From Cristatella mucedo (lineage: Eukaryota > Bryozoa > Phylactolaemata > Cristatellidae): a stretch of DNA of 64,000 nucleotides. The position numbers were made by a program, and so were the translations under genes. The notes under the pieces are model-generated. The model made no database searches and was not told where the DNA came from. It saw only the letters and a program-made list of their open reading frames with translations. Each line of letters begins with the position of its first letter. The stretch's first letter is position 1. Below, piece after piece: positions 53,788-64,000 of this stretch. The stretch lies in contig WPIO01000015.1 in the NCBI GenBank assembly GCA_009760855.2, positions 1,909,001-1,973,000 on the forward strand, read 5' to 3'.

Positions 53788-56700
53788 TTACGTGCTTATG
53801 GACATCTAAACGCTTATCGCTTCGGGCTGCAGGGTCTCCCACGCCGGCGGCTGCCTTAGCTACGCCGGCGGCTAGTTACCTGTATGTTGGTTATGATCGT
53901 CAGCAGCTGTTATCGCTTCGCCATCGTAGACCAAATGCGTTCCTAGATATTAATGTTGTTGCTAAGGTTCATGAACTATGCATTAACAAAAGAAAAACAC
54001 CCCGTAGCCGCCGCGGTGGCCGGAACCGCCAGCTCAGACGCCGCTCGTTGGGCGAGACCTGCGAGCTGAGTACCCGCTCGTTTGGTGTTCCTAGCATTGT
54101 CTCGAAACGCTCAGCACGCTCCCACACATGCGTCACTGTAAATCTCTCTAACTTAGTGGTCATCAGGCCTGATGTAACTCCATCGGCCAGACTTAACGCT
54201 GGCCTTTGGAATCCTCGCTCAATGTGCAATAAACCTCTAGTAATAAGCGACCTTATTTGTAATAATAAGCGACCTTATCTGGCAATAAATCCTAGCTGAT
54301 TAAACAGCCTCTTTTTGTATAGCGACAGAAGAGCCTTTACGGCTATCACCACCGCTTGCAGTGGCGATAAAGGATCGCCCACTGCAGGAATCGAACCCAC
54401 GACCTCGGGACCAAGGTCGTGAAAGCAACCACCTTACCCAGTGTGCCATCACAGCTCAATAAGCGACCTCATTTCTGAAAACGGTATCGACCTGCTCGCC
54501 CTAACTGAAACCTGGCTGAAATCGATAAACTGCCCGACAATTAAAGACGCTACTCCATCCGGTTTCTCGTTCTTTCACGCCCCTAGATCAATCAAAACTG
54601 GAGGTGGAGTTGCTATTATCGTGCGCTCGAAATTCAACTTCAAGCCATTTGCAGTACCCTCGAAGCAGTCTTTTGAATCAATTGTCTTGGTCTCACCCGA
54701 AAACAAGCTACCGATAGTGGCAGTAGTCTATCGCCCACCAGGTACCAAATCCTCCTTTATCTCAGATTTCTCCGATCTCATTTCGATTCTGTGTGCAAGA
54801 AATCGATCCTTCCTCGTTATGGGTGATTTCAACGTCCACTTTGATAACTTATCTGACGCTTTCAGCACCGAATTTCGTGCATTGACTGACTCATTGTCTC
54901 TTGTGGCTCATGTGCATGGCCCTACCCACATCAAGGGTCACACACTCGACCAGATTTTCTCATACAACTGCACTTTGTCATCCCCAATTATAACCAAATC
55001 CTGCTTATCTGACCACATGCAGATCTCATTCAATCTACAGTGTGTGTCCACATCCTCCACTAAAATAACCTGTGAATCGCGAAACCTCAAGACCCTTGAC
55101 ATCGATGCTGTCCGTGCGAGAATATCTGCTTCCACTCTGCTGCTCAGTCCTCCCTCCGATCTGTCATCATTGGTAGATAGCTACAACAAGACACTAGCTG
55201 ACACGCTCGACGAGTTTGCACCTCTGACAAAGCGCACTGTGCGCCCCCGCCCAGACGGCCTAGGGTTTACCACAGACATTAAACTAGCCAGGTCTACTAA
55301 ACGAAAGCTTGAAAAAGCATACAAAAGATCCGGACTAACTGTCCATCGACAGGCTTATGAAGACTACTGTAAGTCGTACCAATCGATCCTAGCAAAGGCC
55401 AAGTCTAGCTTCTATAGAAACATTGTTGAATCACAGTTGCACAATCCAAAAATGCTGATGTCGACAATAAACCATCTCCTCAACCGTTCCCAGATTAGCT
55501 CCTTACCTGACGATCCTTGTGATGATCTAGCCGATCGCTTCTCTCGATTCTTTGTGCAGAAGATAGACAAGATCAGGGAATCCATCCCTGCGATGACAAC
55601 CTCCCCACTAGAATGCTGTTCCTCGGTTCCTGGCTGCACCTCAATGTCTGCATTTAAGCAGGTCACTAGTGATCTAGTCCTAAAGGTCGTATCGCAATCA
55701 AAGAAGACTACAAGTCCTCTGGACCCTATTCCCACTGTCCTGCTCCTACGTTGCATTGATCTGCTGCTGCCATGCATAACTAACATCATTAATATGTCAT
55801 TAGCCTCAGGTCATGTCCCAGCACCTTTCAAAAAAGCTGTAGTCAGGCCTCTCCTCAAGAAAGCAACACTAGACCAAGAGAACTGGAGCAACTACCGCCC
55901 AGTCTCCCTTCAACCATTTCTATCACAGACACTGGAACGGGTCGTGGCAGACCAGCTAAACTCATATATCGAAGCCTCACACCTTGCTAGTAAGTTCCAG
56001 TCCGGCTTTAGAGCTAATCACTCAACAGAGTCAGCATTGCTTAGGGTATACAACGACCTACTTAGGAATGCAGACATGGGTAGAGTGTCTCTGCTTGTTT
56101 TGCTCAATCTTTCGGCAGCTTTTGACGCCATCGACCACAAAGTTCTTCTAGAGCGCCTCTCATCTCGCCTGGGTATCACTGGCACTGCTCTGCAGTGGTT
56201 CAGGTCGTATCTCAGTGGGAGACTCCAGAGTATTGACGTGAATGGACAACGATCATCTGAAGTACCTCTGAAATATGGAGTACCTCAGGGCTCCGTGCTA
56301 GGTCCGGTTCTTTTCACGGTTTATACTCTGCCTCTTGCTGATGTGATTGCCAAGCACAATCTAGGCTTTCACTTCTATGCAGATGACACTCAGTTGTACC
56401 TTTGCTTTGATCCCTCCCAGCCTTCGAGCACCTCAAATTCTCTAAACTCACTTGCTGCATGCATTGATGACATCCGCACATGGATAGCAGCAAATTTTCT
56501 AAAACTAAACGATGACAAAACTAACTTACTAGTTATGGGCAAACCCAGTGTGATTCAGAAATCGGAAAGGCTGACGCTCAAAATTGGCTCTGCCAGCATA
56601 TCTCCTGTCGAATCAGCTCGAAATCTAGGTGTCACATTCCAAAGCGACCTCTCGTTAGACGACCATATCAGCTCCACAGTCAAATCTGCCTATTTTCAGC

Positions 56701-57212
56701 TTCATAACATTGCTAAAATTCGGGCTTGTTTAGATAGGGATACCACGTCCAAGTTGGTCCATGCATTCGTGACATCTCGTCTCGACTTCTGCAACTCACT
56801 GCTTACTGGCCAACCAGCATGTGCGATCAGGCGATTGCAGCTGGTGCAAAACTCGGCAGCTAGACTTGTCTGCCGTGAGCGTCACGGTTGCCACATTACT
56901 CCACTTCTCGCCGACCTGAACTGGCTACCAGTCAAGCAACGGATTGACTTCAAGGTTTTGTCGCTCACTTTTAGGTCCCTTCATTCTTTGGCTCCAGCCT
57001 ATCTCTCCGACATACTCCCCCATCAGGCCAAGCATCGTACCATCCGCTTTTCGGAATCCAACAGTCTAGAAATACCTCGTACAAACCTCAAATCCTTTGG
57101 AGACCGTGCATTTAGTTCGTATGCTCCCAAAGCCTGGAACTCACTCCCGACCTGCGTCAGAACATCCCCTGACGTGACCACATTTAAAAGGAACTTAAAA
57201 ACACCTATTTAG
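53788..57212 (+). pseudogene. LINE-A ORF (endonuclease and reverse transcriptase), interrupted by a SINE
   Basis: Open from about 53788: an N-terminal region with YLYVGYDRQQLLSLRHRR and a basic RRGGRNRQLRRR, then LNAGLWNPRSM. It is broken by SINE-A at 54290-54457 and resumes ISDLISENGIDLLALTETWL. Endonuclease blocks: GGGVAIIVRSKF, VAVVYRPPGT, LVMGDFNVHFDN, CLSDHMQISF. RT blocks: NYRPVSLQPFLSQTLERVV, SGFRANHSTESALLRVYNDL, YGVPQGSVLGPVLF, GFHFYADDTQLYLC. The C-terminus is [17 protein letters not shown] and AFSSYAPKAWNSLP. Apart from the SINE the frame is intact over 900 codons, so this is the youngest copy here. CR1/L2 group by motif and (ATT)n tail. Confidence 0.93.
54290..54457 (-). mobile_element. 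SINE-A copy inserted in the LINE-A endonuclease region, minus strand
   Basis: Minus strand: gagctgtgatggcacactgg head, B box gggttcgattcct, gcgatcctttatcgccactg, caagcggtggtgatagcc, gctatacaaaaagaggctgt, tttaatcagct-like end. aataagcgacct occurs at 54242, 54264 and 54458. The outer two fit a target-site duplication; the middle one is an extra copy beside the SINE tail. Confidence 0.88.
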
Positions 57213-57468
57213 GACAGCATTTAGTGGGTCCCTGTGATTCGTCCTTGATGTGCTTATGCGTGCTGACACTGTGCATGCTGCCACTAACCACATCTGCATG
57301 CTGACCCAGTGCATGTAACCCCTAACCATGTTATTCATTTTGTTTGTTTTTCAAGCATGATTTTACTTACCATTTAATTGCATTTCCCTTTGCAGCAAAT
57401 GTAAAGCACCTAGAAAGAGATTAAGTTCTCTGAGGGCGCTTTATCAAGTACATTATTATTATTATATT

Positions 57469-57475
<7 letters not shown>
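57213..57475 (+). mobile_element. LINE-A 3' UTR, hairpin and (ATT)n tail
   Basis: After the ORF stop: gtgcttatgcgtgctgacac, gcagcaaatgtaaagcacc, tagaaagagattaagttctc, tgagggcgctttatcaagta, then (att)n and a TA run to about 57508. The segment agcgcc...gggcgct with inner agaga/tctct can fold into a stem, a typical LINE RT recognition shape. Confidence 0.88.
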
Positions 57476-57511
<36 letters not shown>

Positions 57512-57626
57512 TCTATTCATTCTCTATTCAGGCACTTCACATATGCCACGGGGCTCGAGCCCACAACCTCAGCCAGACCTTGGTCGGGGTGAGCACCTTA
57601 ACCGCTGGACCAAACCAGCTTGAAAG

Positions 57627-58385
57627 CAGCAGGTCTCACGAACCTGCTATGGAATGCTAACCGGACTCTGGATAGAAATCTCGGTCATCGATGCATTTTA
57701 GAGGCAGCCGTTTTGTTTCTATCAAGGTATCGTTACTGTTTAAGTTCTTACTTGACTGGCTGACGGCACACATAACCCAGCTCTGCGATGGCTGCAGTTC
57801 ATATTTATTCCCATCGATCTCTGCATACGTCTAGGCAACCTAAGCTGCTGCAGCAGCCCCAGCAGGGACACCTGCTTCAATTATTGATTGGTCAATCGAG
57901 CGGTCTATGGGAGTGGTGCCGATCGACTGCCAAGAGAAAATAGCTGCCTTTACTCATTCGCTTTTTCGAGCTTAGCACGCGGAGTCGTTCGCCGTGCTCA
58001 CCATTTTGGTTCCTCGCCAAGCTGCATTCGATTGCTCTGGCTAAGCACTCAGTCAGTCCTGTGGGTCTGCCCAATTGCTTTTCCTGGTATTTTTTTTAGA
58101 GATCGCTCGGCAGCAGTGCATCACGAGAGCAGCCGTCGGTGGCTACACGTCGATGCTCTTTCCTACCTCTGCTTTTTGTTGGCTAGTCAGCTGCTGCGGT
58201 GTGACCTCGCACTCACACACTCACACAGAACAGCGGGTGGGCCGAGGCAGTAGCAGCAGCTACTTCTTTGCAGCCCCCTACCCCCACTGCAGCAGAGACT
58301 CACAAACACTCAGCAAAGCTGAGCATGACGGCAGCAGATAGCAGCAGCCACCGTCGAGGCGGCAGAGGCGCACTCCTCGCTTCTA
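57627..58385 (-). other. 3' UTR / flank of the minus-strand PTPDC1-like gene
   Basis: Non-coding. On the minus strand a canonical aataaa lies at 57809-57804, about 577 bp after the stop, and could be the polyadenylation signal. 57627-57800 shows nothing recognisable. Confidence 0.5.
57804..57809 (-). terminator. Candidate polyadenylation signal AATAAA for the PTPDC1-like gene
   Basis: tttatt on the plus strand reads aataaa on the minus strand. It lies about 577 bp downstream of the stop codon at 58386-58388. Chance occurrence cannot be excluded. Confidence 0.4.
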
Positions 58386-58625
58386 TCACCTGATCAAGCA
58401 GTCTTGCTCGGCCGACGTCATTCTCGGCACGTGTTCAGGCGAAGCCGGCGGGCTCGAAGTGCCACCGCCACCGTCGGCACTGTCGGCGCCCGGGGCGTCG
58501 TCAAAGTCCTCGGCCTGGATGAGCGCCCCGACGAGCTGATGGACCAGAGCGAGCTTCGTGCCGCCGGGCAGCGGCTCCAGCCGCCCGAGCACCTTGGCCA
58601 CGTAGTCGAGAGTGGTGGCCACGTC
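58386..58625 (-). CDS. PTPDC1: PTPDC1-like last coding exon (minus strand)
   Basis: Acceptor (minus) ctctcgaccgcag|GAC, phase 0, then 79 codons and TGA. Encodes DVATTLDYVAKVLGRLEPLP, GTKLALVHQLVGALIQAEDF and an acidic, Gly/Ser/Pro-rich end. The helix pattern fits the C-terminus of PTPDC1, a dual-specificity-type phosphatase family protein associated with cilia. This exon pair carries no catalytic residues; the phosphatase domain would lie upstream, beyond or unrecognised in the window. Confidence 0.65.
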   Translation of the reverse strand, partial: DVATTLDYVAKVLGRLEPLPGGTKLALVHQLVGALIQAEDFDDAPGADSADGGGGTSSPPASPEHVPRMTSAEQDCLIR

Positions 58626-58867
58626 CTGCGGTCGAGAGAGTAGGTGTGGGCTGTTGCAGCTAGCAAGTGACCGAGTCGAGCGCAGCACCTCGAGCTTTGC
58701 TGGCTGGCGAGGTTGAGCATGGCCACGAAAGAGGATCGAGAAAGTGCGAGAAAAAGTGCAATACAAAAGTAAAAAATAAATAAAATAAATTATAATAATA
58801 ATGAATAAAAAAGTGCAGGGGAAACTGGGTGAGGAGTGCGAAAACAGTTCGAAAAAGTGCAAAGTGT

Positions 58868-59036
58868 GACAGCTGTGATGGCACAGTAGGTAAGTCGCTT
58901 GCTTTTCACGACCTCGGTCCCGATGTCGTGGGTTCGAATCCTTCGGTGGGCGATCCTTTATCGCCACTGCAAGCGGTGGTGATAGCCATAAAGGCTCTTC
59001 TGTTGCTATACAAAACGAGGCTGTTAAATCAGCTAG
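58868..59036 (+). mobile_element. SINE-A copy, best preserved, plus strand
   Basis: Head gctgtgatggcacagtaggt (box A tggcacagtagg), B box gggttcgaatcct, then gcgatcctttatcgccactg, caagcggtggtgatagcc, ttgctatacaaaacgaggct, gttaaatcagct and a (attt)n tail. It sits in the intron between the two PTPDC1-like exons. The extended body makes a tRNA gene unlikely. Confidence 0.9.
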
Positions 59037-59250
59037 TATTTATTTATTTATTTAGCTGCCTTTGAGAGGTCATAGGCACGGGTGCGCATGTCCCATACCT
59101 GCACAGTTTAGGTGGACGAATAGAGCGGGCAGAACGTTGACGTAATCTCGATTAACCTGCACCCCCCAATAGAGCGAGCACATAGGGGGGGGGGGGCAAG
59201 AACAAAGGGGAGAGGGAATGGCGGACAGGGGGAGGGGAGGTTGGGCTTAC

Positions 59251-59733
59251 TCGGTTGAGCTTGACGAGCAGGGCCTTGGCGTTCACGGTGGGCTCACCAT
59301 CCTCGTCCTCGGTCAGGCCTGCAGAGGCCACGTCTGACAGAAGCAGGTTGGTGTCCTGCGCAGTGATGACGGGCTCCTTCAGCTGGGCAAGCCACTGCCA
59401 CAGCAGCGTTGCCAGCACGACCGGATCGTCCTCGTCGGCCGACAGGTGAGCCCACATCGCACTCCGACCGTCCAGGCTCAAGTCTTTCGCGTAGCTCTCG
59501 CACTTATGCACCGCCGCTGCCGCCCACTCGCCGCTGCCTCGCGGCAGGAGCAGGGCGGCGCACGCTGCGTCCACCGACACTACGGCAGCTGCCGCCGCCT
59601 CCACTGCATTGCCGTCGCCACTGCTGCTTCTCCCGCTGGACGCCGGATCACTGTCACCGGTGGGGGACGACAGAGTTCGCACGGCTGTCCTACCGGTCAA
59701 TGCCAGCAGCCTTTCGCAGATGGCGTGAACGAT
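59251..59733 (-). CDS. PTPDC1: PTPDC1-like penultimate coding exon (minus strand)
   Basis: 161 codons in phase 0 at both ends: acceptor gcttgcttcag|ATC, donor CGA|gtaagc. Encodes IVHAICERLLALTG, a Ser/Ala-rich linker, then LATLLWQWLAQLKEPVITAQ and DTNLLL. The last block matches the LxxLLWxWLxxLKEPVI motif I remember from the PTPDC1 C-terminal region. It joins the final exon as ALLVKLNR-DVATTLDYV. Upstream exons were not recognised. The assignment is from memory of the family. Confidence 0.68.
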
Positions 59734-61065
<1,332 letters not shown>

Positions 61066-61654
61066 GCCACTGCCGTGCTGATGAAGGAGGGCAGAAGCCG
61101 CTGCTCGGACCTTTGGGATATGCTTCAGCAGCCGTCCTTCGTAACCGTGCAGGATCTGCCGCTGTCGGTGCATGAACTGGCTGAAAGTGAAGCTCGGAAC
61201 CGAGCTGAAAGCAAAAGGGCAAGGTCGTCTCGCTTGCCATCACAGCTGCTCGCGCATGCAGACATAGCGAGTCGGCAACATGCACTGCTAGAGGCTTTCT
61301 GTGTGCACAGCACAGGTTCAGGCAACAGTTATGCACACAGTGAGGTCAAACATATGGCTACTGGTCACGTGCTCCGGTAACGGTCGACAATGGTCAAGCC
61401 ACTTCTTGCATGCATCAAGGCCAGCCCTGTGTTTGTGCTGCTCTCGCTCCGACTACTGTGTGGCAAATGGACGCCGATAATTGATGGGGACAACGACAGA
61501 GGTGGTACAAGTGCTGGCAAGGCAAGCCTACTTACTACCTTCTTGGGGGTAGTCCACCAAGTGGTCTGTCATAGTTAATACTATTGCTTGAAAAATTCAG
61601 ATATCAGCTTTGAAAGGGATGCAGCAAAATATCCAGTAACAATTAAAAAAAAAG

Positions 61655-61815
61655 GTTAGCAGATCAAACCGCCTCATTTATTTGCGACAGAAGAGCCTAG
61701 CGGCTATCACCCACTTGCTGTGGAAAATAAAGGATCGACCACTGATTGACTCAGACCCACGACCTGGGTCATTGAAGTGCAAGCACCATACCCCTGGGCT
61801 AAGACCCAGGGGTAA
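61655..61815 (-). mobile_element. SINE-A copy, minus strand
   Basis: Minus strand: cccctgggtcttagcccagg head, ggtgcttgcacttcaatgac, B box-like gggtctgagtca, gatcctttattttccacagc, aagtgggtgatagccgctag, gctcttctgtcgcaaataaa. Same subtype as the copy at 4745. Confidence 0.75.
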
Positions 61816-61969
61816 AGCTATAAGGTACATGTCATGTAATGGTACAGAGTTCTAGTGCAGGCAGCCCAAAAAGTGGGCACTTTAGAGTATGTTATGCAGG
61901 TGATAAACACCAGAATTCGTGAATGAGTCTGCTTTGGGTTTACCTTCTGAACAGCGCTGATCAGGGCTG

Positions 61970-62420
61970 GGCCTCTTTGCTGGTTCTCTTAGATCTCTCA
62001 GCAGCATTCGTCATAATTGACTACTTGATCCTTATGGAGTGCTTCTCGACCCTCCAATGTATGACTGGCACATAGCTAAACTGGTTAGGTCTTACATCTT
62101 AAACTTGTTAGAGTAAGGTGTAAGTCGTGAAGATCACTGGCTTGGCAGGCCAAATAATAATAATGATAATAAGCGGTAGCATGCAGAATTGTAACATTCA
62201 TAGGCACTGATAGTGCGATTAAAGGACGATAAAGGACAAAGCATATAATGTAAGAAATGGGCGGTTCTTTAATTTCCCTTTTAATGTCAAATCAAGGGAC
62301 TTCATGTCAGTACACAGAGAGCTAATGCTTTAGGCACACGTGGACTAAAAGTATGGTCTCCAAAGGATTTGGGCCTGAGTTACTGCTGAACGACTCGAGT
62401 CCGTAAGCTAGCAGTGCTTT
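61970..62420. mobile_element. LINE-A RT fragment (+) and adjoining LINE-A 3' fragment (-)
   Basis: 61975-62110 carries ttgctggttctcttagatctctcagcagca, the RT segment encoding LLVLLDLSAA, on the plus strand. From about 62155, aataataatgataat followed by ctaaaagtatggtctccaaagg is a decayed LINE-A 3' end on the minus strand. They are two separate fragments. Confidence 0.6.
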
Positions 62421-63055
62421 AAGACAACCGGAAATCATACGATCGCTGTGTCAAAAATTCTAACAACCCTTGCATGGTTATTCACCAACTACTGTCCTGG
62501 GTTTTTTCAGAGTTTAGGAAAAGCCAACAGCACTATCAAGGATCCTCACATGTCACTTCCAACGATCCTTAAATGGGAAGCAGCATGTATGACACAGACT
62601 TGCATAGCAGCAAATAGTCAGGCCACTTGCAGGCATTAAGGCAGATAGACTTTTAACACGAAAGTCAAGATAGACTTTTAACAAGAAAGTCACCTACCGG
62701 AACTTCTCATGCACCGTCAAGAAATTGTCTAACAAAAAGTGGCCACTGAAAATGCTCTTTCAAGATTGAAGCAGACTAAACGTCTTAGATGGGGACAATA
62801 AATCAAATTCTACGAGCGTGGCAGATAACATAATAAGTGTGACTTTTAATGCCACAAATTTAAATCAGAATGCTGGTCGAAAGTAGTGGCAACGAGTTAA
62901 GCAAATTGTAGCACAGTAACCACGTGACCGTTCACCGAATGGAATAGTGGCGTTTCCTAGTGTCTTTGCTTATTTTTTATGATTTTGATCTGTAGAAGCT
63001 AGACTTTTAGCCTAAGTTGATGCACCCTAATGCCGATATGAAGTAGGCAGTGACT
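62421..63055. other. Unannotated spacer
   Basis: About 630 bp of AT-rich DNA with a short direct repeat (agacttttaacacgaaagtc / agacttttaacaagaaagtc, 62646-62691). No gene recognised. Confidence 0.5.
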
Positions 63056-63059
63056 GCAT

Positions 63060-63840
63060 AATTATTTAATAATACTACATCTGCATAGCATCCTCAGATA
63101 ACTTAATCACTTTCTAGGCACTTTAATATGCTACAAATGAAGCATAATCGAATGGTTAGTGGCAACATGCTCAAAGACAACAAGAATAACATAGAGGTGA
63201 CATGCACATAATCAGCATACAAATATGGTTACTGGCAGCATGTACAGTGCCAGCACACATAAGCACACAAAAGATGAATCACACGGATCTACTAAATGCT
63301 TGCTAAATAGATAAATAACTAGCGCTGTTAGCTCTTTTTAAATGTATTCAAGTCAGGAGATGTCGTGCCATCAGTCGAAAGTGAGTTCAAGGCTTCGGGA
63401 GCATACGAAGTAAAAGCATGGTCTCTAAAAGATCTGAGATTCGTACGAGGTGTAGCTGAACGATTTGATTCAGAAAAGTGGTTGGTATGATGCTTAGCCT
63501 GGTGGAAGTGAATCTGGTCGGTAGGCAGGAGCCAAAGGATGAAGGGACCTCAAAGTGAGTGACAGAACATTGAGGTCAATGCACTGCTTGACTGGGAGAC
63601 AGTGCAGATCGGCGAGAAGTGCTGTGACGTGGCAACTGCACCGCTCATGACAGACAAGCCTAGCTGCGGAGTTTTTCACCAAGTGTAAGTGCCTGATTGC
63701 AAAGGTTGATAGACCAGCAAGCAGCGAGTTACAGAAGTCGAGACTGGATGCCACAAATGCATGGACCCATTTAAACATAGCATCCCTGTCTAAGCAAGCC
63801 CAAATTTGAGCAATGTTATATAGCAGAAAGCATTGAAACT
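63060..63840 (-). mobile_element. LINE-A 3' fragment, minus strand
   Basis: Minus strand from 63778: [56 protein letters not shown]. Then SYAPEALNSLS and a 3' end at aataatactacatctgcata, with cctcagataacttaatcac for the hairpin. 5'-truncated, with frameshifts. Confidence 0.85.
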
Positions 63841-64000
63841 ATCCTTTCAATGCCAACGAAATGGGCTACTTAGGATGCAGAGTGATCAAATAAAAGCATA
63901 AGAGAGGATTGAACGGACTGGGTTCAATTAGCTGGACATATAAACTCGTGTAAAAAATATGATTTGCTACTTTAGGTTATCAGTTTGCCAGACCGAGACA

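Larger units (their letters stand above)
52093..57626. mobile_element. Nested transposon stack: SINE-B split by LINE-A carrying a solo LTR and a SINE-A
   Basis: A minus-strand SINE-B is split: its tail half lies at 52093-52148 and its tRNA half at 57531-57626. The split halves are flanked by tctctattca at 52139-52148 and 57521-57530, an exact 10-bp target-site duplication. Everything between is later insertion: LINE-A on the plus strand, a solo LTR at 52275-53612 within a TA microsatellite at its 5' side, and a SINE-A at about 54290-54457 in its endonuclease region. Confidence 0.8.

Noticed and set aside
58868-59036. tRNA gene
   Set aside because: A and B boxes are present, but the sequence continues with a SINE body shared by at least five other loci here, and the head does not fold into a convincing intact cloverleaf by eye.
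61075-61380. Plus-strand ORF of about 100 codons after the GA array
   Set aside because: No recognisable domain, no convincing splice sites, and alternative ORFs on the opposite strand are equally long.

Overview
This window is metazoan nuclear DNA. It has GT-AG introns, GC- and CpG-rich exons in AT-richer introns and intergenic DNA, long GA/CA/TA microsatellites, CR1-group LINEs with (ATT)n tails, tRNA-derived SINEs, a Tc1-like element and a hAT MITE. I cannot name the species. The main protein is clearly orthologous in layout to vertebrate TTC28 but diverged, which suggests a bilaterian invertebrate or an early-branching vertebrate.

Layout: (1) About 0.6-2.7 kb is a CpG-rich, promoter-like region with two perfect palindromes (20 and 34 bp) and, on the minus strand, a candidate first coding exon with a signal peptide and a perfect GTAAGT donor. 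(2) About 5.8-37.35 kb on the plus strand is a TTC28-like gene. I rebuilt 18 coding exons with consistent intron phases, about 2777 residues, lacking only the extreme N-terminus: N-terminal TPR, long tandem TPR array, CHAT domain, disordered C-terminal tail. One intron appears to be GC-AG. The CHAT domain has lost the usual catalytic Cys. (3) About 37.35-57.7 kb is a gene-poor repeat field: a 285-bp-arm inverted repeat, LINEs of at least two lineages, a 29-bp-stem hairpin, a TIR MITE, and a nested composite (SINE containing a LINE that contains a solo LTR and another SINE). (4) About 57.8-59.7 kb on the minus strand holds the last two coding exons of a PTPDC1-like gene. (5) 59.8-64 kb is microsatellite, SINE and LINE remnants.

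The genes do not form an operon or pathway. The most informative content is transposon archaeology: a MITE resembling the horizontally transferred SPIN family inside a dead Tc1 transposase, a SINE family sharing its 3' tail with the resident LINE, and a nested insertion stack with a readable 10-bp target-site duplication. I see no CRISPR array, rRNA or functional tRNA gene. Family identifications come from recognition, not database searches.
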